Source of the DNA: Agrobacterium tumefaciens str. B6
GTDB taxonomy: Bacteria > Pseudomonadota > Alphaproteobacteria > Rhizobiales > Rhizobiaceae
DNA length: 64,000 nt
Reading direction: 5' to 3'
Assembly (NCBI RefSeq): GCF_001541315.1
Contig: NZ_LMVK01000012.1
Location: 496,001 to 560,000 of the forward strand
Shown here: piece by piece, positions 63,059 to 64,000 of the stretch
Layout of the letters: every line of letters begins with the position of its first letter
Position numbering within the stretch: the first letter of the stretch is position 1
Program-made: the position numbers and the translations under genes
The notes under the pieces: model-generated
Seen by the model: only the letters and a program-made list of their open reading frames with translations
Database searches by the model: none
What the model was told of the DNA's origin: nothing

Positions 63059-63760
63059 AGCCATACATCAGAAAGCGCCCAGAGCGCGGTAGAAGACGCC
63101 ATCATCTCAGGCATTCTTTCCGCGCGCATCCGCCCGGGCACCCGCCTCAGCGAGAACCAGCTCGCCAGCCTTTTCAGCGTGTCGCGCACGCGCATCCGCG
63201 AGGCGATGATGCGGCTGGAGACGCGCGGCATCGTCACGGTCAGCCCGCGCCGCGGCTGGTTCGTGGTGGAGCCTTCCGCCGAAGAATCCATCAAGGTCTA
63301 TGAGGCACGGCGCATCATCGAATATGGACTTTTGCGCAACCTTTCCGCCATCAGCGCGGAAGGCATAACGATCCTTGCCAATCATCTCGATGAAGAAAAG
63401 GCGGCGATTGTCAAAGGCGACCGCCAGCGCCTGACCTGCCTGATGGGCGATTTCCACATCCGCATCGCCGAAATCGCCGGAAATGACATCATCGTCGAAA
63501 CGCTGCGCGACCTGACGGCCAGAACCATCCTCATCTCCATGCTCTATCAGTCCGATTTCCATGCGCAGCAATCGCATGACGGGCACTGCCGCATCTTCGA
63601 GGCGATCAAGGCGGCTGATTTTCACGGCGCCGCCGAACTCGCCATCCGCCATCTCGACGAAGTCGAAACCGGCCTCGATCTCACCCGCAGGCCGGACCCG
63701 CTCTACGAGCTTCGCAATTCGCTTTCACTGCAGCCTCTTTCCTCAAGCCCCAAGGAGTAA
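63050..63760 (+). CDS. GntR-family regulator, FadR/FCD subfamily
   Basis: A 236-residue regulator. The N-terminal winged helix reads IISGILSARIRPGTRLSENQLASLFSVSRTRIREAMMRLETRGIVTVSPRRGWFV, and the C-terminal all-helical FCD domain carries metal-binding candidates (DFHIRIAEIAGND, then HDGHCRIFEAI and HLDEVE). ATG 63050 has no ribosome-binding site and lies at the predicted sigma-54 start point, so the message may be leaderless. The stop codon region contains AAGGAG, which is the ribosome-binding site of the next gene. It probably controls the downstream transporter. Confidence 0.9.
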   Translation: MQDSHTSESAQSAVEDAIISGILSARIRPGTRLSENQLASLFSVSRTRIREAMMRLETRGIVTVSPRRGWFVVEPSAEESIKVYEARRIIEYGLLRNLSAISAEGITILANHLDEEKAAIVKGDRQRLTCLMGDFHIRIAEIAGNDIIVETLRDLTARTILISMLYQSDFHAQQSHDGHCRIFEAIKAADFHGAAELAIRHLDEVETGLDLTRRPDPLYELRNSLSLQPLSSSPKE

Positions 63761-63766
63761 TTCCCA

Positions 63767-64000
63767 ATGTTTTCCAGACGTTCATTGCTTGCCATTGCCG
63801 CGATTTCCGCAACACTTGGTTTTTCGCCCGCAGCCTTTGCCGACGCGCTCGGCGATATCACTTCCCGAGGCACGATCCGCGTCGCCGTCCCGCAGGATTT
63901 TCCGCCGTTCGGCAGCGTTGGCACCGATATGGCGCCGCAGGGTTACGATATCGACGTCGCCAACCTGATCGGCGAGAAGCTCGGGGTGAAGGTCGAGCTG
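63767..64000 (+). CDS. Periplasmic solute-binding protein of an ABC transporter (5' part)
   Basis: The first 78 codons only; the gene continues past the window. It starts MFSRRSLLAIAAISATLGFSPAAFAD (signal peptide, cleavage about residue 25), then LGDITSRGTIRVAVPQDFPPFGSVGTDMAPQGYDIDVANLIGEKLGVKVEL. This is the N-terminal lobe of family-3 solute-binding proteins, which usually bind amino acids. AAGGAG is seven bases upstream. Together with the sigma-54 promoter and GntR gene it suggests a nitrogen-regulated amino-acid uptake operon. Confidence 0.85.
   Translation, partial: MFSRRSLLAIAAISATLGFSPAAFADALGDITSRGTIRVAVPQDFPPFGSVGTDMAPQGYDIDVANLIGEKLGVKVEL

Noticed and set aside
1-64000. Defence systems, prophage, integrative elements, CRISPR arrays, tRNA genes
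   Set aside because: No direct-repeat/spacer arrays, integrases, transposases, phage proteins or tRNA cloverleaf sequences were recognised; gene content is core chromosome throughout.

Overview
The window reads as a piece of an alphaproteobacterial main chromosome, most likely Agrobacterium (A. fabrum/tumefaciens group). The reasons are GC-rich codon use, the rpsB-tsf-pyrH-frr-uppS-cdsA-rseP-bamA-lpxD-fabZ-lpxA-lpxI-lpxB order, a 2115-residue homologue of the Agrobacterium GROWTH POLE RING protein, a CckA kinase followed by ClpS/ClpA, and LpxI instead of LpxH. No rRNA, tRNA, insertion sequence, phage gene or CRISPR array was recognised. Almost all of the window is core housekeeping DNA with short spacers. 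The assignment rests on reading the proteins and on recall of gene order, not on a database search.

Layout. 1-4 kb: the start of an exported DsbA-like thioredoxin (cut by the window edge), a class I/II aminotransferase, and an ArsR-type regulator divergent from a NIPSNAP / monooxygenase-fold / SDR cluster. 4.2-13.6 kb: RNase E, an N-acetylmuramoyl-alanine amidase, penicillin-binding protein 1A, peptide release factor 2 with a programmed +1 frameshift, and an isochorismatase-fold hydrolase. 13.6-18.3 kb: NAD kinase plus an exported partner, PhzF, and a TetM-like ribosomal protection gene broken by a one-base frameshift. 18.4-26.3 kb: the giant polar growth protein, an Hpt protein and a [2Fe-2S] ferredoxin. 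26.3-33.5 kb: a DUF922 protease-like protein, the folP-folB-folK folate operon, an exported unknown, ycjX-ycjF, sixA and dksA. 33.6-41.3 kb: a FliO-like membrane protein, a small Cys-rich secreted protein, cckA, clpS and clpA. 41.4-49.4 kb: azlC-azlD, a PAP2-family membrane phosphatase, a LysR regulator divergent from a DUF1989 protein, a ridA-glpQ-acetyltransferase-HIT operon and an EipB-like periplasmic protein. 49.6-62.9 kb: translation, nucleotide, undecaprenyl, phospholipid, outer-membrane and lipid A genes, all on the + strand. 63-64 kb: a GntR/FCD regulator behind a strong sigma-54 promoter match, and the start of an amino-acid-type periplasmic binding protein.

Much of the window serves envelope growth and its coordination with the cell cycle: PBP1A, the amidase, the growth pole ring protein, CckA with ClpS/ClpA, UppS, CdsA, RseP, BamA and the lipid A genes. 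The least explained DNA lies between genes. A promoter-palindrome-terminator unit at about 26.07-26.31 kb probably encodes a small RNA of about 200 nt on the minus strand. A self-complementary block at about 14.95-15.13 kb sits between NAD kinase and phzF and also carries a perfect Shine-Dalgarno and a small ORF that runs into phzF. Two TTAA-N6-TTAA sites lie between the growth pole ring gene and the Hpt gene.
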